The translations under genes and the position numbers were made by a program. A model generated the notes under the pieces. It searched no databases. It was not told the DNA's origin and saw only the letters and a program-made list of their open reading frames with translations. From positions 124,520,833-124,584,832 of the forward strand of contig OW799233.1 in assembly GCA_941918925.1 (NCBI GenBank): DNA of 64,000 bases, written 5' to 3'. This stretch comes from Phyto melanocephala (taxonomy: Eukaryota > Arthropoda > Insecta > Diptera > Rhinophoridae). This document shows, piece after piece, positions 1-10,639 of the stretch (position 1 is the first letter of the stretch; each line of letters opens with the position of its first letter).

Positions 1-854
1 TTTTATATACTAGATACAAAGTACTGTCTGAACATGGCAAGGCCCTGTTTACTTTTGCCTTATTAACTAGCTTTATTTCAAAAATTAAGATTTTCTTATG
101 CCGCCCGATTTAAGTTTAATTTCAGCCCAAAGATCAATACTTCCTAATTTCCAAATTTTATATTTAAATATTTTTTTTTATTATTCTATTTTTGTTTTTA
201 AAACTCATGCTTACCTCAAAAGATAATAGATTGTTAATTGCTCGTAAATTGTCACCTGGAAAGAAACAAGAAATGAGCATAGAGCTCATTGAAAAATAAA
301 TATATTTTTTACGATTCGTTTAACCTTGAAAATTTAAATTTCTATGATTCTTAAATAGCGTCAGTAATCAACAATATAGACAAACTAAATGCAATTCTCT
401 CAATAAATTAAAAGTAGTTTGTGCAAAATGCACATTTCTTAAAACAGAAATAAAAAAAAATAAAAAAAAATGAAAACTAAACACATGTCTTTACAAAAAA
501 GTATAGAAAATCGAATTTGCAGAACTTTAGTGAAGTCAAATATTTAGAAGAATACACAGTAGAGACATAATGTGATAACAAAAATTACTTGAAAATATAA
601 TATAAAATTAAAATAATAATAAAAACATTTAAAACCAATATACAAATGTGTAAAGAAAAATGCTTAACATTTTTTTGTAACAAATTTCATTTATTTGGCA
701 AATATTCGCCCAAATTAGCGAAACCGCTACTTTTGCTAAATAATTATTTAGTTTTCTATGATATTTCCAACACTATAATTGAAAGTGCAATTGGATTATA
801 TAAAGAAATTTTTTAATTAAATATACAGTTATTTATGGGGAGAAATTAATACAT
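1..854. other. AT-rich DNA, nothing recognised
   Basis: No coding frame, splice-flanked exon, RNA gene or paired inverted repeat was seen. The stretch is dominated by A and T runs. Confidence 0.5.
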
Positions 855-1131
855 CCCAGCAAAAAAATCTATGACAAAAAAGTGATAGCGAAGTGATTAA
901 ATTTAGGTGAAAGCACTAATGATTTTAACATTAGCGTATCATTGGAGATCAGTGATGGAAATCATGGTACAATTGTACTTTTTATGGTAAATTTTTGACC
1001 TTGTTGGTACCGTGGTACTACCGCGAGCTACTTGATACAATTTAAAAATTTGTCCATGTTCTCTTTAATTTGTTTCTGTGTGTTTTTTTTTTATACTATC
1101 AGCTTCTCTGTTTTTATTGCAATGCTGATGT

Positions 1132-1254
1132 CAAAGCGAATTCATTTACCAGGTGGTGTCAAGTCTGCAACAACAAAATCTGCCTAGTACTTTTTTTCTT
1201 TCTTAAAAAAATCACCTGTTAATTTGGCACCACCTGGTACATGAATTCGCCTTG
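1132..1254. mobile_element. hAT-type MITE, 123 bp, with 8-bp target duplication
   Basis: Terminal inverted repeats of 31 bp (1132-1162 and 1224-1254) differ at four positions and begin CAAAGCGAATTC and CAAGGCGAATTC. They are flanked by a perfect 8-bp direct repeat GCTGATGT at 1124-1131 and 1255-1262. An 8-bp duplication with CA-starting ends fits a hAT (or P-type) non-autonomous element. There is no coding capacity. Confidence 0.85.
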
Positions 1255-1302
1255 GCTGATGTTATATGTATTTTATTTTACTTATGATTCGTAAGAATGT
1301 AA

Positions 1303-1710
1303 CGTGGACTTTAATAAAGAAGTACTAAAATGGTCCGATAAGTTTACTCCAGAAAAAGTTATTATGGGAGAAACAAATTCAATAGTACCTCTTCTGGTGA
1401 AAATGTTTCCACACGAACAATCAAACTTTGAAGCAATAAATAATCAGTACACCAGCCGATGTGATTGAACTTAGATCACACAAAGATTCAAATATTTCCT
1501 ATTTTTGGTCTAAAGTATCACAGTTTAAGAATAAATTAAATTAATTCATGTTCCCAGATATTACAAAAAATGTAAGAGGAGTTCTGTCTATTCCACATTT
1601 CTCGGCCAACGTTGAACGAGTTGTTTCTTTTCAAAACCTAATTAAAACAAAGGAAAGAAATAGACTATACGTTTCTACTATACTTCTGAATTTTTTTAAA
1701 CATTTTTGTT
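1303..1710 (+). pseudogene. hAT transposase C-terminal fragment (broken)
   Basis: Reading plus-strand frames from about 1303 gives a fragment with LLVKMFP, then, after a frame change, PADVIEL and a stretch ending in a stop near 1540. The same frame continues with VLSIPHFSANVERVVSF and KTKERNRL. The pattern of small and aromatic residues, then N-x-ER-x-x-S-F, then K-T-K-x-R-N-R-L, is the classic C-terminal dimerisation region of hAT transposases of the kind related to ZNF862/KIAA-type proteins. The N-terminal and catalytic parts are missing, and there is at least one stop and one frameshift. It is a dead remnant. The neighbouring MITE at 1132-1254 also has hAT-like ends, but nothing links the two directly. 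Confidence 0.75.
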
Positions 1711-2116
1711 AAGTTTATGTTTTTATTAAAAAGTATTAAAAAAATGGTACCGTCATGGCCTAAAAAGCACATTTTGTTTTCATGCTTGGTACAAAATCAT
1801 AAAAGCCATTTTCCTTCCCTGTTGGAGATCATGTGTTTACATGAATATTATAATGAAGTGCACTCTATTTTAACAAGTGCACAGAACTCATTCATATATG
1901 GTGAAAAGCATCCGCTGTTACATGAGTTAATTTTGTATGTTTACATGAATTGTATAAGATATTTTGCATGATGTTGCAATCAGTTTCAAGCACATCATTT
2001 ATGACAAATTGCTTCGCATTTAAGGAAGGAGTCATTTAGAATTATTGCTTTTACACAATTAATTCAGAAGTCTTTAAAATGTAATTCGCTTTGCACTACT
2101 TAATTTTTTTGCTGGG

Positions 2117-4413
2117 TAACGTATGGTAACGTATGTATGTATACTTAAAGATCACATTAAGAAGTAGTGCAGTCATATAAAACTTATTTATTTTATTCGG
2201 TATTTTTAATCCAGTGTAAAACATGGTACATTTTTTTTATTTGTAAAATATTTTTAACAATATTAATTATGTGCAACAAGGAAAACCTGTTTTATATAAT
2301 TCTGTACAACAACTGCTTATGCCTGTTTTATAGTTTTTCAAGAAAGCACTGTTATATTTTTGAATAGATTTTTTTAAAATTAATGAATTCCGTGCTGTAT
2401 TATTTAAGAAGCACATCGGGTTTCGTATATTTATTTCCTGAAGATATAAATATTATTACGATTGTTCACATTAGTTTTAGACTTAAGCTATTAGTATCAA
2501 ACGAAATAGAGAAAAATTTGAGTGACATCCAATAATAAAAATCAAACTGCAAATTTATGACTTAAATTTTTTTTTGCCTAACGTCAAAAATAATTACCTT
2601 AAACATTTTTATTTTGTAGTTATTTTCATTATTTTTAAACTTTTTTTGCTGAATTTACGGAACTACAATATGTTAGCCATTAATGACAACAAACTTTCAA
2701 TACAGTGTTTATTTTGAGGTCACAATAAGCTGACAAAAATTTTTTTTTTGCCTAAAACAAATTTTAAAATATTTTTTTTTTTTTAATATATAGATTTTTT
2801 CTAATATGTATATAACAACTGCAAGGATATGCTAAGGACCAATTACAGTATTCGAACGTGGTCAAAATTTAAAAATTCTTGTTAATATACATATCTACAC
2901 CAGAAGCACTGCGAACATGAACTTAAAAAAGTCTCGGTCTCAATCCGGTGCCGCTTTGCACTCTGTTTTCAACAATATAAATTTTTTTAAAAAAAGATTT
3001 TATACATTTTTTATTATAACAGAATTGAATGAATTGAAAATAAAATGATTTAGAATAGATTTAAAATTTTTTTAACATATAAAAGAGAAAGGTAAAATAC
3101 CAAATGTGCTAAAAGTATATCGCAGTATGTAATTAGCTTATATTCCAAGCAACTAAAAATAATTTTGAAAAATTTTGCAAATATTTATCAGAAAATATAA
3201 AAAATATTATGCAAACAATTAAAGAAAAATATAATAGACAATTCAATTGAAATGAAAAATTAGAAGATTTAATTTGGTAGTCATGTGATGTATTTACTGT
3301 TTACAAAATAATTTAAATTAATTTAGATTTTGTTATTGTAGGTACATACTTCTAAATCACAATCACATTTAAGCTGAAATTTTAAAGATAAACAAGAAAC
3401 AGAAAAATTAGATACACGCAAATATATTTCAATATCATTACTTTTGTTTTTGTTTCTACAACGAATATGAAAAAATAAATACATAAATAAAAGAAAAAGA
3501 TAATAATCAGTTGACAAAAATACGAAAGCGAAAAAAGTTTTCTAAATAATACTTATTTTAAATGTACCTCACGATGATGATTATGCATGATGATGGTGGC
3601 GGTGGTGGTGGTGGTGTTGATGATGACGTTACTGAGCTTGTTGACGATGTTCTTGCTTATATTAAAGTTTATTTGTTAAAAGGCGTCCACAAGTCGTGAT
3701 GAGGTTATAAAATTTTCTTAAGAATGGTCATACTAAACATTATGTTTGATAAGAAAAATGAAGAAACTTTCTAATACTTAATGTTTTATTTATTTATTTA
3801 TTTATTTGTGTTGCAGGAAGAAAGTCAAAGTACAATGTTGTTGTTATTGGAAATCTATGTTTTAGCTAAATACATAGTATATGTATATACTATGTATGTA
3901 TCTGATCATTAATATTTAAACTGTTGTCATACCGAATTGAGCTTTAGTAGTTCATGCATACATACGCACAAACAAAACTTTTTATTAAACAATAAAAATA
4001 TATTTGAATAAGTTTCTAACCATTTCAATACTACATACTTTTTTAATGGCGAATTTGACGGCTGCTTTTACGTTTTATAAGTCTGCGTGTCAAAGTTCAA
4101 TATTTATTAAGTTTAAGGTCGCTTTATATAGTAAACTGGGTACATTAAGTAAAATTTTGTTGTTGTTGTTTTTCGTTTAAGCTACAAACAACAACTTTAT
4201 AACATTTTAACTAACGATTGCGAAATAATCTTGTTTTTATGTAGTTTTTGCACTACACTTTGTTGCAAAACCCTAAATACACTTTAATTTCTTACGCAGT
4301 TAGAAACAGAAAACATCTCAATGCTTTGCTAAGTTTACAACCTATCGTAGGACTTGTGAATCCACTTTTATTTTGTTTAACTCCAAAATATGATCAATCA
4401 AGCTTAATCTAGA
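2117..4413. other. Intergenic, microsatellites only
   Basis: No gene was recognised. A purine/GGT-rich microsatellite (GATGATGGTGGCGGTGGTGG type) lies at about 3588-3635, a (TTTA)n tract at about 3785-3808, and a TA/TATG-rich stretch near 3878-3900. The short open frames here look like chance frames in AT-rich DNA. Confidence 0.5.
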
Positions 4414-4418
4414 CGGTG

Positions 4419-5804
4419 CACAGAGGAGTATTTGGCCTGAAAATCTGACCAAAATTATTAAACGTGCTTTTTGAGTTAAAAGTTCTAGTTTTTTGATAGT
4501 TTTAGGTGTAGTATGATATAAGAAATCTAGTGACAGATTTTGAAAAATTGCACTGCGCAACAAAATTACACTGCGCAAAAAAAATTTTTTTGTCTCTGCT
4601 AGAAATAAAGGTATGCGGACTATATGGATTTTGATGCCCTTAATTCAAATCTGTTTTCCGTTTTTCTCTAGTACGTAAGGATTTTCTATTAAAGGCGTGG
4701 CATATTTCACCCCCTAAATCGTTAGGTTGCCAAATATATTTTGTCATAACTTGAAAACAGGTTCTCCGATTTTGATAGCAGGAGGATCAGAAGATGCACC
4801 GGAAAATTCTGCTTAAACTAACCAAACACATTTCTTTTCTATCATTACTATTTCGGAGTTATTAAAAATTGAATAGCAAAAAAAATTTTTTCTGCAAAAT
4901 TCGTCAAATTTTTTGTTTTAAAAATGCAAAAAAAAAATTAAAGAACCAAAAAGTTTAAATTTTTAAGATTTTTCCAAAAGCCACATTCCTAAGGAATAAA
5001 AGTCGGTATAAATAGTAAAACTCAATTAACAAATGTTAATTTTAAAGGTTTAAACTCATTCTTAACAGACTGTATGTACATGCATACACATGATTTACGG
5101 TCTAATTAAAAAAAATTTTAAAAATTGTAAGCCTCTTATAGAACAGTATTTTTTTATGAAAAAAGGCTTTATTATATTTATTTTATATTATTTAATACTT
5201 AATATACGGAAAAGTTAAACTAATAAAAAATTTTTAATAATTATTATGTCGTAAGGATATACATTATTAGCTGCATTATCGGTGTCAGGAAGAAGAAGTG
5301 TGATGGTTTTTGATGAAAAAGCGGATTAATACGTTCTCTTTGCGTACTGCTGCTTAAAAAAGGGTCACTGCTCAGAAATAACCTATTCAAGACATCTCGA
5401 TTTGTTTCGCTTCTGCTGAATTCTTCGAATAATTCGTACGATATAATCGTAAGGCTTATTTCTGGCCTCGGCAGCTTCTTCTGACAATTTTCTTTTTTAA
5501 ATAACTTTTGATCAAACCTTTTAGCGAAAAAGAAATGACTGTTAAACCTTTATTCGTTTGGCCACAAAAAAAAATATCATATAAACATCCAGAAGCCGAA
5601 AAAACATTAAAATCTCAAATAATTTTCTTCACTTTTCTGACTTTAGCAGGGCCTCAGAGCTACAAATCGCAACTAAAAGACTTAAAAATTTACAATATAA
5701 TGTAAAATACTGTTGTCTGTCGAGCTGCGTATTTAGTTCTTAAGATTTCTTAAAAATCAAATTTGCCTTTTTGGCCAGCTTTTTAGGTCAAATACTCCTC
5801 TGTG
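4419..5804. mobile_element. Transib-like non-autonomous DNA transposon, 1386 bp
   Basis: The imperfect terminal inverted repeats are about 36 bp. Left begins CACAGAGGAGTATTTGGCCT and right (inverted) CACAGAGGAGTATTTGACCT. A perfect 5-bp direct repeat CGGTG flanks the element at 4414-4418 and 5805-5809. A 5-bp GC-rich duplication and CACA-starting ends are typical of the Transib superfamily, the relatives of RAG1. No transposase was recognised inside; the longest open frame (5508-5705) has no recognisable motif. A short direct repeat (CACTGCGCAA twice, about 4550-4577) lies near the left end. Chapaev-type elements are an alternative, but they give 4-bp duplications. Confidence 0.65.
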
Positions 5805-5809
5805 CGGTG

Positions 5810-7025
5810 TGTTGAATCAGCATATTTATTGTGAAAATTTTTTTGCAAATGCCGACGCAAAAGTTTAAAAACATACAAATATTAAAACATAAATGCTGCC
5901 AATATGTTAACGTTCCTATTCAACGTATGTTGGCGATTTAAGTTTTTACCATATTTCTACGTATGCAGACAGATATGTCATATGTCGAAAAGTGTATGCA
6001 AGCGTTTCAGCATATGGGAAATATGATAGCATATGGATTTGTTGCAGTGTTGCCTAGTTTTTCATATTTTTCGTTAGATTTACAAATTTTACAAATTTCT
6101 TACAAAAAAAAAAAGATATTGTGTTAAAAACATTTGAAATATATAACCAGAGTTGCGTATGAGGCCATACCAAATTATATATAACCTATTCTTTCGTGTC
6201 GAGAAGAATAGCTAAATTTTAAAAAATATTTCATCGAAGCATATTTTTGAAATTTAATATATTTGCTGTCAATACTCTTAATAAATTATATTGTATTCAG
6301 ACGCCATTTTGGATTTGAAAATTGTTCATGATCTACTGCAGAGTGGTTCGCCTTCCATACAAAAATATTAAGCGTTAGGGTGGGTACGAACAGAGTTTTT
6401 ATAATAGCATAACCATGTTAGTAAAAAACTATTAAAGACAGAAATATGGCCCATACACAGCCACAAACACCGGTAAACAGAGTGTTATGATCGGATTAAA
6501 AATGGCGACACAGTGAACCAAATAATAAGAGGGCGGTATTTGTAGGCGTGGAAAAAAAATGTTTGGAATTGTTTTTACATTATTTTTAATTCTAGGGGGT
6601 GAATGCAAAATTTTTTTTTTCGAACAAATGTAAGTGAAAATACTGAGAAAATTATATTTTAATACTTAAGGGCAGTATGCAGTTCTGTATAAAATAATAA
6701 ATAAAAGGTTTCCACTACACTTAAGGGAAATTTTTTTCCAGTTAACTGCAACAAACACTAATTTTTGACGTTTTCTTATTTTTTGCACATTTGCTTAATT
6801 TTTCTTATGCACTTTTTTACAATTGTTTGAATACATACTTAATTTTCTGCATGATTATTTTTCCGTGTAGAAATAATTGAAAAAGTCTGATATTCTGGGA
6901 AAACTGCAGACTGTTCTTTATTTGCAGAGAAATATTTGAGACTATGTCTAGGAATCTTGATTTATTAAAAAAATAATTAAAAAAAACTAAAAGAGTTTTT
7001 TAGTGCTAATGCTTATCATTAGCAC
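5810..7025. other. Unassigned AT-rich DNA
   Basis: There is no gene or clear element. A short ACGCCATTTTGGATTT-like phrase near 6301-6316 recalls the internal modules of the DINE-like repeat, but the copy cannot be delimited. Confidence 0.4.
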
Positions 7026-8215
7026 TTTGGTATTTGGTATCTACGGTAATTCTCTTCGTTGTCTTAAAGCTGAACAATTTTTGCTTTTCGTTTAAAACTT
7101 TTAGAAAAAACACCAAAACAGTTGTATTTTGGTGCTTATATCTCTGTTAGTTTCAAACCTAAATGAATCATTTTTGAGACTACGAATTACAATTTGGTAT
7201 CATCAGTGTTTTGAAAAATTATTAAGAAGCTTGAGAAACTTGATATATAAAAATATATATTTTTTCAAATAGTTTTTGTCATAGCCCTACAGATCCTTAG
7301 AAGTATATTATATCTAAAAAGTAAAACAAGTGTCAATAAATTAGCCAATTGGAAAATATTAATTTTTTTCGTAGAAATATGCGAAAAAAGGAAGTCGTGT
7401 TTATATGTTCATATCTCAGAAAGTTATGAGGCTATTGTACTGAATTTCAATATCGATTTATCCCTGAATATTTCCAAAAGATTGATACATATTACACACA
7501 TGTCTGTGCAGAAAGTAAAAACCTCCTTAAAGTTGATTTCAACCAACACAAATGAACAATGTCCAATCGACTCCCGTATTTATGAGCTTTCAGAAAATAT
7601 ATACTTTATGCTCGGCGCACAATTGGAACGAACGACGAATTTCGCCTAACACGCGGACTCTTCGGTAAAAATTCGTTGTGCAAATTCGTCGTGTGACGCA
7701 CAACAAGGACGAAAAATTAACATCTTTTATAGTTGATAAAATTGTTTAGTGTTTGTGCAAAGAAAAAACTAAAATAATAGTAGAATTAAATTTTTTGTGA
7801 AACTCAACAAAACAATTAATATAATTTCTGTAATAATAAAAACTTGTTTACGTATAAGCAAACGTTTTCAAAGAATAATTTTATTTTCTTAAAAAGTTGA
7901 GAAGTAAACCCAAACTTAATAAAAAATGGTCACCTTGTATCAATTTGTTCGTCGTTCGCCGGCGTAAGAAATAGAAATAAATCTAATGCAGAGTTCGCAG
8001 CGTATAGCGAACTTCGACTGACGCCACAATTGTATGCATTCTCATATAAACAAATGTGTTTTATTTTTGATGGCGAATATTCGCGACGAAAAATTCGTCG
8101 TTCGTCCCAATTGTGCGCCTAGCATTATGCGGTCAGAAATTTCTACTGTAGAAAAAAAAACGGAATGACAAAGCTATATACATACATATACTCCTGGCAC
8201 CACAGGTAAAGGATT
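7026..8215 (+). repeat. DINE-1/mini-me-like repeat copy, 3' two-thirds
   Basis: This copy shares ordered blocks with the full copy at 49045-50105. They are a 'ttgtattttggtgcttatatctc' type block (about 7118), a 'catatctcagaaagttatg' type block (about 7410), 'gatttcaaccaacacaaatg' and 'gaaaatatatactttatg' (7594-7610). The 3' end carries a 'caccacaggtaaagg' block near 8198. The 5' palindromic start is missing. The copy is split by the MITE at 7612-8122. Confidence 0.65.
7612..8122. mobile_element. 511-bp MITE inserted in the DINE-like copy
   Basis: The long terminal inverted repeats begin GGCGCACAATTGGAACGAAC (from 7614) and, inverted at the right, GGCGCACAATTGGGACGAAC. Flanks CTTTATGC (7604-7611) and CATTATGC (8123-8130) form an 8-bp duplication with one mismatch. 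Joining the flanks restores the host repeat phrase found elsewhere as 'tactttatggggtcgg', so insertion into an existing repeat is directly visible. Subterminal ATTCGTCGT motifs recur inside. The duplication size suggests hAT, P or Merlin; the superfamily is undecided. It has no coding capacity. Confidence 0.8.
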
Positions 8216-8607
8216 TAATAATAGAATAAATAAGAAAAAACTGTTTTTTTCAATGTTTGAACATCAGCAGAAATAAAAAAAAACCGGTTATACCATTTCA
8301 AATAAAAACCGTTCGGTTTTCCAGATAGACATACTTACATATATTTTGTAAACAATAAACAAATATTATTTAATACTGACAAACTTTTTAGCAATATTTG
8401 CTATGAACACTAATTTGTTGAAGTTTTTTTTTAAACATTCAATTGATTTGTCATTACAAATTGATACTTGATAATGACCCAAATGAGTTGTACTAAACTA
8501 TAAACATTGAAAAATTAGCAATTTGTATTACATTTACATAAGTAATTAACTATTTTGCTACAAAATTTAAATAATAAGGGTGTCCCTTTAAACAAAAGTA
8601 TAATTAT

Positions 8608-8869
8608 ATATCGCTGCCTTACTTCCTTAACCTCGTATCTTAAACAATAAAATTTTTCAGGGGAGACAAAAAAAACGGTTCATCTTTTTATACTTCGGTG
8701 TTTGGTTAAAAGTTTAAATGCAATTATTAAGGAATTGATTGTATTTATGTATATTAGTAGTAATAATATACTAATCTTTTTTAGTTAAAGCATAAAACAA
8801 TCGTTTGATATGAAAAAGTCAAAACCGTATTTTTTAAGATACGAAGTTGCGGAAGTAAGGCATCGATAT
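8608..8869. mobile_element. 262-bp MITE with 37-bp inverted repeats
   Basis: The arms 8608-8644 and 8833-8869 pair along 37 bp with four mismatches. Left begins ATATCGCTGCCTTACTTCC and right (inverted) ATATCGATGCCTTACTTCC. Both flanks carry TAT, giving a 3-bp (or TA) duplication that fits a Tc1/mariner- or PIF-type non-autonomous element. It has no coding capacity. Confidence 0.75.
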
Positions 8870-8999
8870 TATGTCCATAGTTAGACTAATAAGGGTTTTC
8901 TAATCGGTCAATGTGGGCCAATGTTTAAACAATAATAAAGTGTGAATTGAAGAAATTTTTTTTGTTTTATTTTAAATACTAATTTATGATTTATATATG

Positions 9000-9990
9000 G
9001 AAATTACTGCCAAAGCTTTGCTTGATGTGGGCTGGCATGTTGGCCAAAGGTAGGAAGCTCTACTAGGGCTGCATTTGTCTGTTATGGATAATGCACATTC
9101 TAGTGCTCTACGAAAGTTAGTAGCCTGAAATGAGATCTTGTTGGACATATAAAGATTCATGACTTCATAGTGAGGGTCAGGGATACTGTCCCACGAACTT
9201 AGGTTTTCACAAGATACTTCAACGTCAAAAGCTTTAACCGGACCACTTGGGCCCGGGTCATGGAGACCAGAGGAAGGTGTTTAGATCTGGTGCACAGATG
9301 GTTTTAAGCAATCGAACGGCTATATTAGCGCTGGTTTTTTTAGTCCAAGATTTCAAAGGACGCTGCCTATATGCTCTTCGATATTTCATGCTGAAATTTA
9401 TGTCATTTGTATCACTGTCATTGAATCTCTGAGAAGAAATCTAAGAAAAACCTGCATTTACATCCTCTCGGATAGCCAAGTGGCTTTAAAGGCCCATATG
9501 GCTTATGATGTTAACCCGGCTTTGATATTGACGTCTTCAACCGCCTTGGCATTCACAACTGTATTACACTGTCTTTGATTCGGAGTCATGAGGGCCATGT
9601 AACGAACGTACCGACGGTCTTGTAAACTGTGTCTAATGATTGGTCCAAAGCTATTTTGTGGTGTACCTCCATATTATATTAAGTGTGAAATACCACCCTC
9701 CTTGACGTTGAGCTTACTTCTTACTGGCGAATAGTTCAGGTTCAACGTCTGGCAAGAGGTTTGTGTTCCGCTCAAGGGCCAAATCTAGGGGACTTCTCTC
9801 CCTGGACTGGAAGGACCTAAGAGTATTATCAAGTTTTCTAACTGAAAATTACAATGACAGATACCACTTAAGTAAATCTGGCAGGTCAAATGTGCTGGTT
9901 TTTGCGATATAGATGATTAGACCGCCGAGCGCGTTCTCTGCAATTTCCCAACACTTTGCACAAGGAAATTAGGTTTTCTAGAGTGTAGTG
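9000..9990 (+). pseudogene. LINE fragment: RNase H domain and C-terminus
   Basis: Plus-strand frames give a decayed LINE ORF2 end. In order one sees WCTDGF (RNase H start, normally TDGS), IFHAEIYVI (the Q/H-AEI-x-AI block), ILSDSQVALKA (the SDSQ block), and NER-TDGLVNCV after a frameshift (normally NE-x-AD-x-LA). A C-terminal block follows (LRVLSSFLTENYNDRYHL), the counterpart of the LTGH...HL zinc-region of I, R1 and Jockey-like elements. Stops and at least two frameshifts make it non-functional. The reverse transcriptase and ORF1 are absent, as expected for a 5'-truncated retroposon. The family appears close to the minus-strand LINE at 36830-38270. The clade within RNase H-bearing LINEs is not resolved. 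Confidence 0.75.
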
Positions 9991-10352
9991 TTATTACGCC
10001 AATAGGCTTTTCAATTTTTTAGCATCGTAGGGTATAAGGCTTCATTAAAAGTTTTGAGCTATAGGGAAGCTTCGCCAAAAAACCTATTTTTGGTAGCAGT
10101 ACTTATGGGCAATTTTATTACTACTATTACTTTATGTAGGGGATCTAAGAAACCTATAACTTTAATGACTGTGCCTTATAAATTATATTTAATTTGAGTC
10201 AATCAATTGCAATCGAATACTCACTGTAATAATAAACAGATTAGTAATTTGTACGTGCTGTGCAATTGTACAGCTTCTCGTAATAACTTAGCATCAGTGA
10301 CTTAATAATAACAGAAAAACAATAAAAAAATCTTTAAAAATAATATAATTGT

Positions 10353-10366
10353 TAACATCTACCAGT
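10353..10366. repeat. Left 14-bp target-site duplication of the SINE
   Basis: TAACATCTACCAGT is repeated perfectly at 10622-10635 and brackets the SINE insertion. Confidence 0.9.
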
Positions 10367-10621
10367 ATATGTTCTGCCGAAGCAAGATTTGAGTGCCCCT
10401 GTGGACTAGTCAGTAAAAGGACAAGTCAGTTGTTTGGGGGTTGCGGGTTCGATTCCCGCCGGAGACTCTGGAATTGTCTGCTTCTGTTTCTCTTTTATCC
10501 TAAATATTTCTATTCTTATTCTATTCTTCTCTCTATTAAGGCGTCACAATGGACCGTAATGATCTCCGAGTGAAGGTGTGAGGGTAACTTTGCACCAGCT
10601 TTACCTACCTACCTACCTACC
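10367..10621 (+). mobile_element. tRNA-derived SINE, full insertion
   Basis: The body contains a tRNA-like head beginning near 10393. It has an A-box-like segment TGGACTAGTCAG (about 10402) and a clear B box GGTTCGATTCC (10446-10456), which together form an internal RNA polymerase III promoter. A pyrimidine-rich middle follows. The 3' part (gcgtcacaatggaccgtaat) ends in a (CCTA)n tail at about 10601-10621. A perfect 14-bp duplication surrounds it, the hallmark of target-primed reverse transcription and of a fairly recent insertion. The head matches the minus-strand SINE at 37398-37600, but the 3' tail differs. It is not a functional tRNA gene: the acceptor arm does not close and the body continues well past tRNA length. 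Confidence 0.88.
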
Positions 10622-10639
10622 TAACATCTACCAGTCCTT

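Larger units (their letters stand above)
855..2116. mobile_element. Possible CCCAGC-ended DNA transposon, degenerate
   Basis: The left end reads CCCAGCAAAAAAAT (from 855). The right end is its complement, with the inverted sequence CCCAGCAAAAAAATTAAG ending at 2116. The terminal 13-14 bases match those of the elements at 22064-22677 and 23462-28270. No clear target duplication is seen (flanks 'acat' and 'taac'), so the ends could belong to two separate insertions. The interior holds a hAT-type MITE and a hAT transposase fragment, which are probably later or unrelated insertions. Confidence 0.4.

Noticed and set aside
855..2116. Reading the hAT transposase scrap as the gene of the CCCAGC-ended element
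   Set aside because: The intact CCCAGC element encodes an unrelated protein; the hAT scrap is better seen as a separate insertion.
10393..10465. A possible functional tRNA gene (clear B box)
   Set aside because: The sequence continues into a SINE body, lacks a closed acceptor stem, and the whole is bounded by a 14-bp target duplication.
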